From positions 1,116,001-1,180,000 of the forward strand of contig OZ257149.1 of NCBI GenBank assembly GCA_965279085.1: a stretch of DNA of 64,000 nucleotides, written 5' to 3'. Origin of the DNA: UBA7672 sp965279085 (GTDB lineage: Bacteria > Pseudomonadota > Alphaproteobacteria > Caulobacterales > Hyphomonadaceae). The position numbers and the translations under genes were made by a program. Positions 17,943-27,327 of the stretch are shown here, piece after piece. Within the stretch, counting starts at the first letter, position 1; the number at the start of each line of letters is the position of its first letter. Under the pieces are notes generated by a model that had not been told where the DNA came from, made no database searches, and saw only the letters and a list, made by a program, of their open reading frames with translations.

Positions 17943-18481
17943 ACTGAACGTCGGTCGCGACGAGGGCGCCGTTCAGGGCCCGAACGACCCTACGGTCAGC
18001 GTCGAAGCCGAGGAGCAGCCGCATCGGGCGAAGCGCATAAGAGTCGACATACCGTCCGACAACGACGCCCTGCTTGATCTTGCCTCCAAGGTCGTTGGCC
18101 GGCCTGCATTGCCTCCCAAGGAGCACGACCGCCGCGCGGGTCGACCTGACGTCGCTTCGCACCGACGGGCCCACCGACGCCCATCACGGCCCCCAATCCA
18201 TGCGGACCTGGATCGGGATTGGGTTTCCAGATGACTCTCTTACCGACCGACCCCTCCCTAGAGGTGCAGGTGGTTCTGCAAGCACTGCCTGCGGTTGATC
18301 GATCGCAAACCGACCGACGAAAGATGTTGCAACATGGTAGCCTGAGGTGAAACCCCTCGTACGTCCTGGAAGGGGCGGCATCCTGACCGACAACGTGGAA
18401 AGCTGGCCGCCTCTCAAATCTCACAGAAGTGAACTTACTATGGGCTTTCTGCGAACCTAAAATCACATCGAACAACCCGAA
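17943..18481. other. 539-bp intergenic region before the ABC exporter operon
   Basis: Frames here are short, overlapping and on both strands, and I support none of them. The region contains a FixK-type box at 18295 and presumably the promoter of the exporter operon. Confidence 0.45.
18295..18308. promoter_or_regulatory. possible FixK-type box upstream of the ABC exporter
   Basis: TTGATCGATCGCAA fits TTG(A/C)-N6-(T/G)CAA. It is about 180 bp from the ATG at 18482, farther than the other boxes, so its function is less certain. Confidence 0.35.
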
Positions 18482-19219
18482 ATGCAGGTCAGCGAGAACT
18501 CTGGAAGTCCAACAGGCGAGCTGACCTACGCGCTGCGCAAGGTGTGCAAACGCTATGGCGACGGGACAGCCGCGGTGCACGCGCTGAGGGATGTCGACCT
18601 GGAGGTGAAACCAGGCGAGATGCTGGTGCTTCTCGGTCCTTCCGGCTCCGGCAAGTCGACTCTACTGAACATAATGGGCGGGCTCGACCGTGCGACGTCG
18701 GGCGAGGTCTGGTTCGGCGACCAGGACCTCGCCTCCATGAACGACGACGCCCTCACGCAGTATCGTCGCAAGCGGGTGGGGTTCATCTTCCAGTTCTACA
18801 ACCTCATCCCGAGCCTGACCGCGCGGGAGAATGTCGAATTGGTGAACGAGATCGCCGACGATCCCCTCCCCGCTGCCGAGGCGCTTGAACTGGTCGGACT
18901 TGACGGACGGCTCGATCACTTCCCGGCGCAGCTCTCCGGCGGGGAGCAGCAACGAGTTGCCGTCGCCCGGGCAATTGCGAAGCGACCTGCCATCATGCTG
19001 TGCGACGAACCGACAGGCGCCCTAGACGTTCGCACTGGCGTGCGTGTGCTCGAGGCGCTGGCCGAGGTCAACCAACGCTTTGGTTCAACAATGCTGTTGG
19101 TCACTCACAACGCTGATGTGGCGCGGCTGGGCGATCGGGTTGTCAGATTTCTCGACGGCAGAATCCGTTCCATCGAGTCGAATAGTCGTCGCGCAAAGCC
19201 TTCTGATCTGGAGTGGTGA
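18482..19219 (+). CDS. ABC transporter ATP-binding protein (MacB/LolD-like)
   Basis: The 245-residue ATPase has Walker A 'GPSGSGKST', the signature 'LSGGEQQRVAVARA', Walker B 'IMLCDEPTGALD' and the switch His in 'LLVTHNAD'. 'FQFYNLIPSLTARENVEL' is the Q-loop region typical of the LolD/MacB/FtsE group. It energises the following two-FtsX permease; its stop overlaps that start (TGATG). Together with the HlyD-type adaptor downstream it forms a tripartite-type exporter. No outer-membrane channel gene is present, so it would borrow a TolC-like protein encoded elsewhere. Confidence 0.92.
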   Translation: MQVSENSGSPTGELTYALRKVCKRYGDGTAAVHALRDVDLEVKPGEMLVLLGPSGSGKSTLLNIMGGLDRATSGEVWFGDQDLASMNDDALTQYRRKRVGFIFQFYNLIPSLTARENVELVNEIADDPLPAAEALELVGLDGRLDHFPAQLSGGEQQRVAVARAIAKRPAIMLCDEPTGALDVRTGVRVLEALAEVNQRFGSTMLLVTHNADVARLGDRVVRFLDGRIRSIESNSRRAKPSDLEW

Positions 19220-21582
19220 TGCGCATGCAGGTGCTCGACCGGAAACTGCTCCGCGATCTCTGGCGAATGAGGATCAACGTCATCGCCATCGTGCTCGTTC
19301 TCGGGTGTGGCGTCGCCATCCTCGTCATGGCCGTCGGCATGCGCGGTTCGCTTGAACGGACCCGCCTGACCTACTACGCGTCCTACAAGATGGCCGACCT
19401 GGCGGTCTCCCTGGTCCGGGCGCCCGCGAACATCGCTAACAAGTTGGCTGCGATTCCCGGCGTCTTGGCCGTCGAGACACGCGTGGCGGGACTGGCGCTG
19501 CTGGATCTTCCCGGCGTGAAGGAGCCGGCGTCGGCTCATCTGGTTTCACTGCCCCGGCTCGGGCGGCCAGGGGTCAATGACCTGTCGCTGGCCAAAGGCC
19601 GCTGGCCCGATACGGACCGCGCGGACGAAATTCTCGTCAACGAAGCGTTGGCGACGGCAAACGCGTTTCAGTTGGGCCAGGAACTGTCAGCCACGCTTCA
19701 TGGGCAAAGACACACGTTGAAGATTGTTGGTGTCGCCAATTCACCTGAATTTGTCTTCGTGACGGCTCCCGGCGAGATTTTCCCCCAGCAGGATCGCTTC
19801 GGCGTCATCTGGATGGGCGAGGAAGCGTTGGCGCGCGCATACGATCTCGAAGGCGCGTTCAACAATGCTGTGTTCCGGCTGTCTATCGACGCCGATCCTC
19901 TGGCCATAAAACGCGCGATTGACGGGGCGCTCGAACCCTACGGTAGCGCGGGTGCATATGATCGCGACCGCATGCCGTCAGATCGCTTCCTGACGGAGGA
20001 GCTGGGCCAACTCGCGACAATGGCGGCTTTCCTGCCGACCTTCTTCATCATCATCGCCGCCTTCCTGGTGAACATATCCCTCACCCGCATCATTGCGGCC
20101 GAACGATCGAATATCGGCCTGCTTAAAGCGTTCGGCTATTCTGATCGTGCGGTCGCGACACACTACGCCAAGGGCGCGTTGCTGATTGCGGCCGGCGCCG
20201 CCGCCCTTGGCTCGGTAGCTGGGTGGCTGCTGGGTCGCATGATGGCGACGGTCTACCAGGAGTATTATCGGTTCCCCCGGCTGGAGTTCGAAGCTTCTCC
20301 CGCTGTATATGCAGCCGCCTTCGGCATTGCCGCCGCCTGTGCGATCGCGGGGTCACTGACCGCGGTCGTTGCTGCAGTCCGTCTCGCCCCCGCCGCCGCG
20401 CTGGCGCCGCCCACCTCGTTCGGCGACGGCAGCGCGATGTTGAAGTCGTTCAGTGCGCGCCTGGACGCCAAGAGCCGCATAATCCTGCGGCGGATCGTGC
20501 GATTTCCGCGACGCTCGGCAACAACCATGATCGGCATTTCGCTCGCCATCGCCGTTCTGGTTCTCGCCGGCACGTTCCCGGCCGTTATGGAGAGACTGAT
20601 TCAGGTGAATTTCACGGAAGCCAACCGACAGGATGTCTCACTCAGCTTCGTCGACGCGAAGGAGATGGGCGTTGTGCATGCCGTGATGAACCTGCCTGGG
20701 GTGATCCATGCAGAGCCCAGCCGGGCGGATCGCGTGGTCCTCCATCACGCTGGCAAGAGCATTGAGGAGACGTTGATAGGATTGCCGCCGGATGCGCGGC
20801 TCAGCAGGCTTGTCGATGCCAGCCTGATGGCTGTTCGCCCCCCTCCATCAGGCATCGCACTCGCGCGCGCGCTCGCGGAAAAGCTGAACGCCGCCCCAGG
20901 CGATACGCTTGAGATCGAACAAACCATGGGTCGAAGACTGATCATCCGCGCCCGGGTCGCCACAATTGTCGATCCGATGGTCGGCGCGTCCGCCTACATG
21001 GAGCTTGACGCCCTCGCCCGGATGATGCGCGAACCCGGTCGGATCACAGGCGTACACGTGCGGTTCGACACGGAACAGTACGACCGCTTCAATGCCGCGA
21101 TCAAAGAAGCCCCTGCGCTGGCCGGCGCCAGCTTCATCAATCTTGCCGAGCGCTCGATGCGGGAGAATTTCGACCGCGGCGTCGGCGTCATGAACTTAAT
21201 CTACCTGTCGTTCGCCGCTGTCATGGCCGGAGGCGTCGCTTTCTCGGCAGCCCGCATCACGCTGGCGGAACAGGAACGCGACCTCGCGACCTTGCGAGTT
21301 CTGGGATTCACACGGCTGGAAGTCTCCTATGTGCTTCTCGGTGAGCTGGCCGCATTGGGGCTGCTGGCGGTCGTGCCCGGTGTCGTCGCAGGAACCCTCA
21401 TAAGCGAGTGGCTGATGGAGCTTTTCTCCAATGACCTTTACTCATTCCCATACGTCTTCAATGCGACGGGCTATGCCGTCGCCATTGGATTTGCGCTAGG
21501 GTGTGTGGCAGCGGCGGCCATGCTGGTGCGGACGGGGATTGATCGGCTGGATATGGTCGGCGTCCTGAAGGCGCGCGACTGA
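19219..21582 (+). CDS. ABC transporter permease with two FtsX domains
   Basis: The 787-residue membrane protein opens with a cytoplasmic 'MRMQVLDRKLLRDLWRMR' and a helix ('VIAIVLVLGCGVAILVMAV'). It has two repeats of a periplasmic domain plus a three-helix FtsX domain: helices near residues 275-300, 320-345 and 365-390, and again at 670-695, 715-740 and 755-775. 'RSNIGLLKAFGYSDRAVATHY' and 'RDLATLRVLGFTRLEVSYVLL' are the two coupling-helix regions. This eight-helix layout resembles macrolide/lipid mechanotransmission ABC proteins rather than a pore-type exporter. It overlaps the ATPase gene and is followed by the adaptor gene after 43 bp. Confidence 0.9.
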   Translation: MRMQVLDRKLLRDLWRMRINVIAIVLVLGCGVAILVMAVGMRGSLERTRLTYYASYKMADLAVSLVRAPANIANKLAAIPGVLAVETRVAGLALLDLPGVKEPASAHLVSLPRLGRPGVNDLSLAKGRWPDTDRADEILVNEALATANAFQLGQELSATLHGQRHTLKIVGVANSPEFVFVTAPGEIFPQQDRFGVIWMGEEALARAYDLEGAFNNAVFRLSIDADPLAIKRAIDGALEPYGSAGAYDRDRMPSDRFLTEELGQLATMAAFLPTFFIIIAAFLVNISLTRIIAAERSNIGLLKAFGYSDRAVATHYAKGALLIAAGAAALGSVAGWLLGRMMATVYQEYYRFPRLEFEASPAVYAAAFGIAAACAIAGSLTAVVAAVRLAPAAALAPPTSFGDGSAMLKSFSARLDAKSRIILRRIVRFPRRSATTMIGISLAIAVLVLAGTFPAVMERLIQVNFTEANRQDVSLSFVDAKEMGVVHAVMNLPGVIHAEPSRADRVVLHHAGKSIEETLIGLPPDARLSRLVDASLMAVRPPPSGIALARALAEKLNAAPGDTLEIEQTMGRRLIIRARVATIVDPMVGASAYMELDALARMMREPGRITGVHVRFDTEQYDRFNAAIKEAPALAGASFINLAERSMRENFDRGVGVMNLIYLSFAAVMAGGVAFSAARITLAEQERDLATLRVLGFTRLEVSYVLLGELAALGLLAVVPGVVAGTLISEWLMELFSNDLYSFPYVFNATGYAVAIGFALGCVAAAAMLVRTGIDRLDMVGVLKARD

Positions 21583-21625
21583 CCCGCATCAAGGCAGGCC
21601 AGCGCAATCTCTGCGAGGCAGCGCC

Positions 21626-22786
21626 ATGGCTCAGTCATCTGCAAAGCGGAAAACGATCTCAACGGCGACGCTTGTCTGGGCGGGCGCAGGGGTGGCGCTC
21701 GCAGCAGCGATGGCGTTGCTGCTGTGGCCGCGTCCGATGTCGGTTCAGGCGGCCCTGGTCGATCGGGGAGAGGTGACGCGCGAGATCGTCGAGGAGGCGC
21801 GAGTTGAAGTTCGCGACCTGCATTCAGTCACGGCGCCTGTGACAGGACGTCTTGAACGGATCAGCCTCAGGCCCGGAGATGTGGTAAAGGCCGGTCAGGC
21901 GATCGCAAGGATCGGCGCACCGTCCGCGAGTTTGCTGGATGGGCGGCTGGCCGCGGAAGCGCAAAGCGCCGTTAGCGCGGCGCGCGCGGCGGTCCGCGTC
22001 GCGGAGGCCAACCTGGCCCTCGCGCAGGGCGAGCAAAAGCGCACCGCGACCCTGATGAAGTCCGGCTTTGCTTCTCCTGCCGCCCTTGATCGAGTCGTCC
22101 GGGCGCTGGCCGCTGCCGACGCGGAAGTCGCAGCCCGCAAGGCCGATCTCCTTCGCGCGGAAGCAGCGGCCGGCTATCGCTCCGGGGCGCAGGCGATACG
22201 CACCGTCAGGAGCCCAATCAGCGGGACTGTCCTGCGTGTCTTGGAGGAAAGCGAGGGCGACGTACTGGTCGGTACCTTGCTGATGGAGATCGGCGATCCT
22301 TCGCGGATGGAGATTGTCGGAGAGTTCCTGTCACAGGACGTGGCGCTGATGCCGGAAGGCGCGCGCGTGATAATCAGCGGAGCGGGAGCCCAGCCCGTTG
22401 AGGGACGCGTGCAACTCATCGAACCTTATGCCCGCACGAAGGTTTCGGCCCTGGGAATCGAGGAGCAGCGGGTCAATGTGGTAATTGACTTCGAAGGCTC
22501 CGAGAACACGCCGCGCCTTGGTCATGGCTACAAGGTCGATGCCGCCGTGCAGGTCTTTCAAGCCAGTGGGGCCTTGAGGGTCCCCACTGATGCGCTCGTG
22601 CGCCACAATGGGGGATGGGCGGTCTTTGCGATCGTCGAAGAGCGCAGCCAGCTAAGGCAGGTGACGGTCGGAGACGGTGACGATCGCTTCCGTGTCTTAC
22701 TCGACGGACTGAAGGAGGGCGATGCTGTCATCCTCTTCCCGGGCGATACGATCCGCGACGGGGATCTTGTCGTGGCGGGAATGTAA
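21626..22786 (+). CDS. HlyD/MacA-type periplasmic adaptor protein
   Basis: The 386-residue membrane-fusion protein has an N-terminal anchor (residues 13-33, 'LVWAGAGVALAAAMALLLW'), a lipoyl/biotinyl half motif ('HSVTAPVTGRLERISLRPGDVVKAGQ'), an Ala-rich alpha-hairpin (about residues 105-185), the second lipoyl half ('RTVRSPISGTVLRVLEESEGDV'), a beta barrel and a membrane-proximal domain ('VPTDALVRHNGGWAVFAI'). It links the FtsX-type ABC permease to the outer membrane. GAGG lies before the ATG. This completes the three-gene exporter operon. Confidence 0.9.
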   Translation: MAQSSAKRKTISTATLVWAGAGVALAAAMALLLWPRPMSVQAALVDRGEVTREIVEEARVEVRDLHSVTAPVTGRLERISLRPGDVVKAGQAIARIGAPSASLLDGRLAAEAQSAVSAARAAVRVAEANLALAQGEQKRTATLMKSGFASPAALDRVVRALAAADAEVAARKADLLRAEAAAGYRSGAQAIRTVRSPISGTVLRVLEESEGDVLVGTLLMEIGDPSRMEIVGEFLSQDVALMPEGARVIISGAGAQPVEGRVQLIEPYARTKVSALGIEEQRVNVVIDFEGSENTPRLGHGYKVDAAVQVFQASGALRVPTDALVRHNGGWAVFAIVEERSQLRQVTVGDGDDRFRVLLDGLKEGDAVILFPGDTIRDGDLVVAGM

Positions 22787-22948
22787 ACTGACACGTAAGC
22801 AGAATGAACCAGGACCTGTTCGACCACACAATTGACGCCTGCTCGCTTAACGCCACAGGCGCAGCTTCCGCTCCAATGGCAGGATGCATGCGGTCGCGGC
22901 AGTGTTAGCGTGGCAGGCTTGGAACCTCCAGTCGATGGACAACTCAGA

Positions 22949-24514
22949 GTGACGCAACAAAAGACACCGACAAGCACACGGCAGCCCGGGCCAGGCGCAT
23001 CGACTACCGGTCGCTCGCAGCTGACCATCCGACCCATTAGCCTGGACACGATGGGTGAGAACGTCGTGATCCTGTCGCGTGATTGTCACGCTCTCAGGCC
23101 GGACCGACTGGCGGGCTTCCGGAAGATCGAGGTTCGGGTCAACGGCGCCCAGATCGTCGCGAATGTACTGATCTCTGATGGTCTGGAAGCTCTCGGTCCC
23201 GGGGAGATCGGGTTGCCGCAACCTGCCCTGCACCGTCTTGGCGTGAAGCCCGGCGACCACGCACATGTTTCGATCGCTCCACCGGCGGCAAGTCTTGACG
23301 CCGTTCGAGCCAAGATCCGCGGGGAAGAGCTGACGAAGGAGGAAATCCGCGCAGTTGTGGAGGATCTTGCCGCTCACCGCTATTCCGATATCGAAGTCGC
23401 GGCGTTCCTGATCGCGACATCCAGCTTCATGACAACGAGTGAAGTGCTGGCGCTAACAAGCTCCATGGCGGCCGCAGGCACCCAGCTGAAATGGAACCGC
23501 CCGGTTGTGGTCGACAAGCACTGCATCGGCGGCATTCCCGGCAATCGGACGACTATGATCGTGACACCGATTGTGGCCGCTCATGGGCTCACCATGCCCA
23601 AGACGTCTTCCCGCGCGATTACGTCACCGTCCGGCACGGCCGATACGATGGAAGTGCTGTCTCGCGTCGAGCTGACCGAAGATGAAATGCGCGATGTGGT
23701 CGAGCGCTGCAATGGTTGCATCGCCTGGGGCGGGCACGTCAATCTATCCCCTGCCGACGATGTCCTGATCTCCATCGAGAGACCTCTTTCAATTGACACG
23801 CCAGAGCAGATGGTGGCGTCAATTCTTTCGAAGAAGATCGCCTCCGGCTCCACTAACCTGTTGATCGACATCCCCATGGGGCCGACGGCAAAGATCCGTT
23901 CAAACATTCACGCACAGAGCATTCGCAAGCTTTTTGAGTTTGTCTCTTCGCGCCTCGGACTTTTCACGGAAGTCATCATTACCGACGGCTCCCAGCCTGT
24001 TGGCTTTGGAGTTGGCCCAGCCCTGGAGGCGCGCGATGTGTTGGCCGTGCTGGATGGGAGGTCAGACGCTCCGGCTGATCTTCGCGAGAAGTCGATCCTG
24101 CTTGCCGGTCGCTTGCTGGAACATGACCCACTTCTGGCAGGGGGCCGCGGAGAACAGCGTGCGCGCGAGCTGCTCGAAAGCGGCGAAGCCCACAAGACGT
24201 TTGACCGGATCATCGACGCTCAGGGCTCTCCTCCACGAGCAGCGCCGATTGGCTCTTTGGTTTTCGAAGCAGTTGCACCCCGGGATGGGGTTGTGAGTCA
24301 GATTGACTGCTTTCGCATTGCCCGCATCGCGCGGACAGCCGGAGCGCCATACGATCCTGGCGCGGGGATTGACCTGCGAAAGAAGTCCGGGGACGTGGTC
24401 CGCAAGGGCGAACCACTTTATCGCATCCATGGGCTTGATCATTCCGACTTTGCGGCGGCATGCGAAGCCGCCGACGAGGACTCGGGATTTCGCGTCAGCA
24501 GCGCAGGCCGATGA
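22949..24514 (+). CDS. thymidine phosphorylase / AMP phosphorylase-family protein
   Basis: A nucleoside(-monophosphate) phosphorylase of about 521 residues. The N-terminal extension ('TIRPISLDTMGENVVILSRD...EVRVNGAQIVANVL') is the small beta domain of the AMP-phosphorylase-like group. The core has 'HRYSDIEVAAFLIAT', the phosphate-binding 'VVDKHCIGGIPGNRTTMI' and 'TSSRAITSPSGTADTMEVL'; classic DeoA has KHSTGGVGD here. Expected reaction: phosphorolysis of AMP or a nucleoside to free base and ribose (bis)phosphate. The true start is uncertain: GTG at 22949 is used because homology extends upstream of the internal ATG at 23051. The stop overlaps the PRPP-synthetase-like start (ATGA). Confidence 0.85.
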   Translation: MTQQKTPTSTRQPGPGASTTGRSQLTIRPISLDTMGENVVILSRDCHALRPDRLAGFRKIEVRVNGAQIVANVLISDGLEALGPGEIGLPQPALHRLGVKPGDHAHVSIAPPAASLDAVRAKIRGEELTKEEIRAVVEDLAAHRYSDIEVAAFLIATSSFMTTSEVLALTSSMAAAGTQLKWNRPVVVDKHCIGGIPGNRTTMIVTPIVAAHGLTMPKTSSRAITSPSGTADTMEVLSRVELTEDEMRDVVERCNGCIAWGGHVNLSPADDVLISIERPLSIDTPEQMVASILSKKIASGSTNLLIDIPMGPTAKIRSNIHAQSIRKLFEFVSSRLGLFTEVIITDGSQPVGFGVGPALEARDVLAVLDGRSDAPADLREKSILLAGRLLEHDPLLAGGRGEQRARELLESGEAHKTFDRIIDAQGSPPRAAPIGSLVFEAVAPRDGVVSQIDCFRIARIARTAGAPYDPGAGIDLRKKSGDVVRKGEPLYRIHGLDHSDFAAACEAADEDSGFRVSSAGR

Positions 24515-25398
24515 GTGTGGTCCTGCATGCATTCCGCGACCAGGCCGCAGAAGCGCAAAGGCTGGCGGTTGCGCTTCAGATCCCCTTGGCATTCGTCGAC
24601 GTGCATACATTTCCAGATGGCGAAGTCTTGCCGCGTATTCCGTTCCCCTCTTCAACAACGATTGTCTATCGCTCGCTCAATCAGCCGAATGCCAGACTGG
24701 TGGAACTGCTGCTCTCCGTCGATGCGTGGCGGAGTAATGGCGTAGAACAGCTGGTACTGGTCGCTCCCTACCTGCCCTACATGCGGCAGGACGTTGCATT
24801 CCAGAGCGGCGAGCCCGTCAGTCAACGCGTGCTGGCAGGCCTGCTGGATGATGCATTCGATCGAATTGTCACCGTGGATCCACATCTGCACCGCACGCCG
24901 TCGCTTGAAGCTCTGTTTCCGAACTGCGAGTGTGTACATCTGTTCGGAGCCGATGCTCTGGTATCACGCCTGCGCACGTCTCCACCGCCACCAGAAACGT
25001 TAGTGGTGGGGCCGGACATTGAATCGCGCCCCTGGGTCACGCGGATCGCCGAACCCCTCGGTCTGGATCATGCGACCTATTGCAAAGTCCGACGCGGCGA
25101 CGCCGATGTGGAGATCGAGTCTCCATCCGGCCTGGCCGTCGCGGGACGTCCAATCCTGCTTGTCGACGACATCTGCTCGACGGGAGAGACGCTGCGCAAG
25201 GCGACATCGATCCTGAGATCGTCCGGGGCAGGCCCGATCACGATCTTCATCACGCACATGCTCGGTGACGCGATGATAGTGGAAAGCCTGCTGCACGCGG
25301 GAGCGGCTCGCATAATCTCAACGGATTCCTGTCCCGGCCCCACGAGCGAAATTCATCTCGCGGATCTTTTGGCTAAATCACTCGGGGAAGCGGCATAG
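24511..25398 (+). CDS. ribose-phosphate pyrophosphokinase (PRPP synthetase) homologue
   Basis: The start is fixed by the ATGA overlap with the phosphorylase gene. The 295-residue protein has the Prs layout: 'FPDGEVLPRI' near residue 34, the catalytic region 'LVAPYLPYMRQDVAFQSGEPVS' (canonical PYxxYxRQDR), and the PRPP loop 'LLVDDICSTGETL'. It is slightly shorter than housekeeping Prs, and the Arg after RQD is replaced by Val, so kinetics or direction may differ. Family chemistry is ribose-5-phosphate + ATP to PRPP + AMP, which is reversible. Coupling to the phosphorylase implies that both act on the same ribose phosphate pool. Confidence 0.85.
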   Translation: MSVVLHAFRDQAAEAQRLAVALQIPLAFVDVHTFPDGEVLPRIPFPSSTTIVYRSLNQPNARLVELLLSVDAWRSNGVEQLVLVAPYLPYMRQDVAFQSGEPVSQRVLAGLLDDAFDRIVTVDPHLHRTPSLEALFPNCECVHLFGADALVSRLRTSPPPPETLVVGPDIESRPWVTRIAEPLGLDHATYCKVRRGDADVEIESPSGLAVAGRPILLVDDICSTGETLRKATSILRSSGAGPITIFITHMLGDAMIVESLLHAGAARIISTDSCPGPTSEIHLADLLAKSLGEAA

Positions 25399-25440
25399 CG
25401 GAGTCCGAGCCACTCTTTCTTGCAACGCGTCGGCTAGGGA

Positions 25441-25454
25441 TTGACGACAGTCAA
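25441..25454. promoter_or_regulatory. FixK/FNR-type box, perfect TTGA-N6-TCAA
   Basis: TTGACGACAGTCAA is a perfect palindrome. Its centre is 58 bp before the ATG at 25506, giving a leader of about 17 nt if activation occurs at -41.5. Confidence 0.6.
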
Positions 25455-25505
25455 GCCGATCTCCCGCGAGTCGGCCTCAATGGACCAGCAATAATGGGTG
25501 AAACG

Positions 25506-27116
25506 ATGAGCCTGCTGAGCTTCCACGGCGCTGCCGGCTGCGTGACCGGTGCGTGCATGCTGCTTGAAGCCCACAAGTCCCGGGTGCTGGTCGAATGCGG
25601 CATGTTTCAAGGAACAAAAACCCTGAAGCAGCTGAACTATGGCAAATTTCCCTTTGATGCAGCCTCGCTGGATGCTGTCCTGCTGACGCACGCACACATC
25701 GACCATAGCGGCCTGCTTCCAAAGCTTCGACTGGCCGGGTTCGAGGGACCTATTTTTGCGACAGTAGGAACCCGAGACCTGTGTGAAGTGCTTCTTCCCG
25801 ACGCGGGCGCCATTCAGGAAATTGAGGTGTCGCAGCTCAATCGACGCAACCGGCGTCGCGGTGGAGCCGACCTGACGCCAATCTTCACGTCAGCCGACGC
25901 GCGGGACACTCTTGCGCAGTTCCAGACGGTCCATCTGAAGGAATGGATCAATGTAGCTCGCGGGGTTCGTGCTCGCTGGTGGAACGCTGGCCATATCCTC
26001 GGCGCTGCCTCGATCGAAGTGGAACTCCAGGATGAGGAAAACGAAGCTCCGCTACGGCTTTGCTTTTCCGGTGATGTCGGCCCGGGCGATCGGGATCTCG
26101 CCGACGACCCGGATGGGCCGTCGGATATCGACCACCTGATCGTGGAAAGTACCTATGGTGGAACCGAACGCAAAGAGTTCGACACCGCGACCCGTCGCAG
26201 GATTTTACGCGACGAGTTGCGAACTGCACACGCAGCCGGTGGTCCGTTGCTCATTCCGGCGTTTGCAGTGGAGCGGACCCAGGAGCTTTTGGTCGATCTC
26301 CTCGCCCTGATGGAAAGCACCGAGGCGCCGCCCGGACCGATCTTTCTCGACAGCCCACTGGCCATTAAGGCAACTGATGTTTTTCTTCGCAGCGGTCACA
26401 GGGATTCCGGACACAATCCTTTCAAAGGACTACGAGAGTCGCGACTTCTTCGTTTCACCGAAAGCGCCGCGGAAAGTCGCGAAATCGAGCGCCAGCGTGG
26501 ATGGCATGTGATCATCGCGGCAAGCGGAATGTGCGATGCTGGCCGGGTTAGGGGCCATCTTCGTCGTCTGCTTCCGCGCGAGGACGCGACGGTGCTCATC
26601 GTTGGATACCAGGCCTTCGGCACGCTGGGGCGCCTTCTCCTCGAAGGACGGCGCGACGTGCGCATTCAGGGTGATGAGATCGCGGTCAGGGCACGCATTC
26701 GCGAAATCGACGTTTACTCGGGCCATGCCGATGCGAGCGGTCTCGCCCGATGGGTGCAGGCCCGGATGCCAATCTCGGGAACTGTGTTCCTGAACCATGG
26801 GGAGCCGAACAGCCTGACGGGCTTGCAATCTCGTCTTGCGACTGACGGGTTGCCTGCACACCGGATCAAGATTGCCGAGCTGGATCAATCTTATCGGCTT
26901 GAACGCAATACGCCGGCCATACCCGCAGCTCCGACGCCGCCCCGTCTCACACCTGAGGCGCTCACCCACCTCGACTGGCACAATCAGCGAGTGTCGTTTC
27001 TGGCGGCGATGCAGGAGAAGCTCATTCGCGCTCCAGATGACAAGTCACGTGAGCGCCTCCTGACGTTGCTCGAAGAGGCGCTTAACGCTTCCCGCGCTCT
27101 GCCTACACGGCAGTGA
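25506..27116 (+). CDS. beta-CASP metallo-beta-lactamase RNase
   Basis: The 536-residue protein has the metallo-beta-lactamase signature 'LLTHAHIDHSGLLPKL', 'NAGHILGAASIEVEL', the metal Asp in 'CFSGDVGPGDRDL', and a beta-CASP insertion ('ESTYGGTERKE', 'IIAASGMCDAGRVRGHLRRLL'), ending with 'YSGHADASGL' and the RMMBL-like 'FLNHGEPNSL'. This is the YSH1/CPSF-like group of RNA-processing exonucleases/endonucleases. ATG at 25506 is preferred because GGGTGA precedes it by 6-7 nt; ATG 25494 is possible. Own FixK-type box upstream. A role in RNA turnover during oxygen limitation is inferred. Confidence 0.9.
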   Translation: MSLLSFHGAAGCVTGACMLLEAHKSRVLVECGMFQGTKTLKQLNYGKFPFDAASLDAVLLTHAHIDHSGLLPKLRLAGFEGPIFATVGTRDLCEVLLPDAGAIQEIEVSQLNRRNRRRGGADLTPIFTSADARDTLAQFQTVHLKEWINVARGVRARWWNAGHILGAASIEVELQDEENEAPLRLCFSGDVGPGDRDLADDPDGPSDIDHLIVESTYGGTERKEFDTATRRRILRDELRTAHAAGGPLLIPAFAVERTQELLVDLLALMESTEAPPGPIFLDSPLAIKATDVFLRSGHRDSGHNPFKGLRESRLLRFTESAAESREIERQRGWHVIIAASGMCDAGRVRGHLRRLLPREDATVLIVGYQAFGTLGRLLLEGRRDVRIQGDEIAVRARIREIDVYSGHADASGLARWVQARMPISGTVFLNHGEPNSLTGLQSRLATDGLPAHRIKIAELDQSYRLERNTPAIPAAPTPPRLTPEALTHLDWHNQRVSFLAAMQEKLIRAPDDKSRERLLTLLEEALNASRALPTRQ

Positions 27117-27327
27117 AGTCAAGGCGGTCAGGAAGGGCTGATGAAACGTACTGGCTTGGAAGCTAGCGGTCCCCAGTTTGGTCGTCGACACCACGAGCGG
27201 TGGGAAGGGGGCCAATTCCGGCCATTCGTCCTACCGTCCACGAGCGACGACAATTCGCCGACAGCAGACGTTCGCGTGCGGTTCGCTGTGATGTCTCCCC
27301 CCGATGAACGGTTGCGCCGAGCCCGTC

